The notes under the pieces are model-generated. The model searched no databases. It was not told the DNA's origin and saw only the letters and a program-made list of their open reading frames with translations. 64,000 nucleotides of DNA from Gavia stellata (Eukaryota > Chordata > Aves > Gaviiformes > Gaviidae): assembly GCF_030936135.1 (NCBI RefSeq), contig NC_082604.1, forward strand, positions 1,676,501 through 1,740,500, written 5' to 3'. Of this stretch, positions 62,701 to 64,000 are shown piece by piece. Each line of letters opens with the position of its first letter. Position 1 is the stretch's first letter. A program made the position numbers and the translations under genes.

Positions 62701-63672
62701 ATGTCTACTGCCTCTTCCCCTCCACCTGCATGTATCCCACCCCATGAATAATCCGGTCAAGAGCTGGAGGAATAAAGAACTGGAAACAACCCAAGCGCCT
62801 GTGTTACCTGGGGGGGTAGATCCCATCGATGCGCCCTGTGGAGCAGCCCATGAAGAAAATGGGCAGACAGATGAGGATGGAGAAAACGAGCACCACCACA
62901 GCAAACCGAGGGATGGCCCGGAGGGAGAAGGCAAAGCGTTTCATGATGATTCCTCCTAAGAGCATCCCGAGTGCTGCTGCCGGCAGGTTCACAGCTCCTG
63001 CAGAGAAACGAAGGCATTAGCTGGGGTTCTGGCCTGCCAAGGGGGTGGAGGTAGTGGCTTTGTGGACCTCGTGGTGGTTGGGAGAACCCACAGACCCCAC
63101 CGTTACCCAAGAAGACCAATACCCAAGGCAGTCAGCACCTATGAGAAACCTCAGCCTCGGGAGCGTGGCTTAGAGGTGCAAGATCAAGCTTGGTGGGTAA
63201 TTGCTTGCTCTTGCCAACTTCTTTTAAGCATCCAAGTGACCCAGCCCTGCTTCACCCATGTGGTGGGGCGGCACCTTTTCAACGAGAGTGGTTGCTGGCC
63301 CGCAAGAGCGAGCAAACAGATGTAGTCAACCTCCGAGAGGCTGCAAGACAGGTCAGGAAAGTCATCAACCATCTCGAGGTGATCCCTAGGTCTCATCTGA
63401 AAATGCGTTTCCAATTACTTCCTCCCATGGGATTAAAAAGCCTGGGGCATACAGGCAGGTGACTCCCTGCTGATGGATATTTTTCACCCTACGGCTGCTG
63501 TGCTCACCTATGAGAAAGTTGGCATATGAGGAGGAGGCACCGTACTGCTTCTCCAGGAACTTGTTGAGGAAGGTGGCGAGTCCCGCAATGACTGAGGAGA
63601 AGCTGCACTGAGCCAGCACCAGGAGGATGAAGAGGGGGTTGAGGAGCAGCCTGAGGAAGATCTTTGGGAATC
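59717..63672 (-). CDS. SLCO2A1: Prostaglandin transporter SLCO2A1, last seven coding exons (C-terminal half)
   Basis: SLCO2A1 is an OATP-family plasma-membrane carrier that takes up PGE2 and related prostanoids for inactivation. Minus-strand exons are 63508-63672, 62808-62997, 61025-61184, 60478-60647, 60242-60306, 59969-60089 and 59717-59837. Phases join exactly and give 329 residues. In order they show [31 protein letters not shown] and [14 protein letters not shown]. Next come the extracellular Kazal-like cysteine segment ([16 protein letters not shown]) and an Asn-glycosylation cluster (CTNSTANSS). Then follow [25 protein letters not shown] and the C-terminal KSKEYNVQ-like end ([15 protein letters not shown]) that identifies this paralogue. 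The human protein is about 643 aa, so roughly half is here; the rest lies beyond the right edge. The convergent neighbour is SRPRB. Confidence 0.96.
61185..62807. other. SLCO2A1 intron with a tandem duplication
   Basis: A 1.6-kb intron. Two adjacent 62-bp copies (61661-61722 and 61723-61784) are almost identical, starting TCTCCTGCGGGAAGC. Nothing else is recognisable. Confidence 0.7.
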
Positions 63673-64000
63673 CTACAGGGAAATGGCAGGAACAATGTGT
63701 TTTGGCCACGTCAGCAATTCATACTGTGAAAAAAACCCTCCCTTAGACTGTTCCCAGTGAGTTAATACAAGGGATGTTTAAGGCCATGGGAAAATGGGAG
63801 GGGAGACACCCTAATTTGGCCCAGCATCTGTCAGGACGGGGGCCAAAGTGCCCTGAGAAGCAAGGTGGAGGGCCAGCTCTGCCCACCACCCTCCCTCCCA
63901 TGCCTTCCAAACTCACAAGCCTCCGGAGGACTTAGCAGCCACAACGCATTTGTTTTTCTGGAGCAGGGGCCATACCCTCAGGTGGTGCGAATGAACAAAG
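63673..64000. other. SLCO2A1 intron running to the window edge
   Basis: It lies upstream (minus sense) of the 63672 acceptor. No further coding exon is seen before the edge. Confidence 0.6.

Overview
The window looks like a bird genome. It holds a 17-exon ovotransferrin gene whose predicted protein (706 aa) is almost the length of the hen protein. It also carries many 5'-truncated CR1 LINE copies, including 3' tails of the ATTCTATGATTCT type, and has compact introns with GT-AG splicing. Differences from the chicken ovotransferrin I remember suggest a bird other than chicken. I cannot name the species.

Layout. (1) 1-3278, minus strand: the 3' part of a Golgi galactose-3-O-sulfotransferase gene, probably GAL3ST2. 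Its first exon(s) and C-terminal end are missing. Its exon between membrane anchor and catalytic domain is unusually large. (2) About 3.3-30.3 kb: a gene-poor stretch with CR1 fragments, simple repeats and one weak candidate for an unrecognised minus-strand transcript (6.66-7.65 kb). (3) 30353-45155, plus strand: the complete ovotransferrin gene, from TATA box to poly(A) signal. (4) 45.2-46.9 kb: a spacer with a CR1 copy and a short duplicated piece of ovotransferrin exon 16. (5) 46.9-56.0 kb, plus strand: CpG-island promoter and complete seven-exon SRPRB, with a roughly 2 kb 3'UTR. (6) 56.0-59.1 kb: a convergent intergenic spacer with a CR1 copy and a GC-rich minisatellite. (7) 59.15-64.0 kb, minus strand: the last seven coding exons of SLCO2A1 (prostaglandin transporter), running off the right edge.

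The genes share no pathway. Ovotransferrin is a secreted iron-binding protein, SRPRB anchors the signal-recognition-particle receptor in the ER, SLCO2A1 imports prostaglandins, and GAL3ST2 sulfates galactose on glycans in the Golgi. TF-SRPRB-SLCO2A1 matches the order and orientation of human 3q22, except that RAB6B, which I recall lying between SRPRB and SLCO2A1 in mammals, is not seen. I found no new enzyme system. The best leads are sequence-level: a lysine at the C-lobe hinge of ovotransferrin, the long sulfotransferase stem, a perfect 42-bp intronic palindrome, the stray exon-16 fragment and the candidate transcript near 7 kb.
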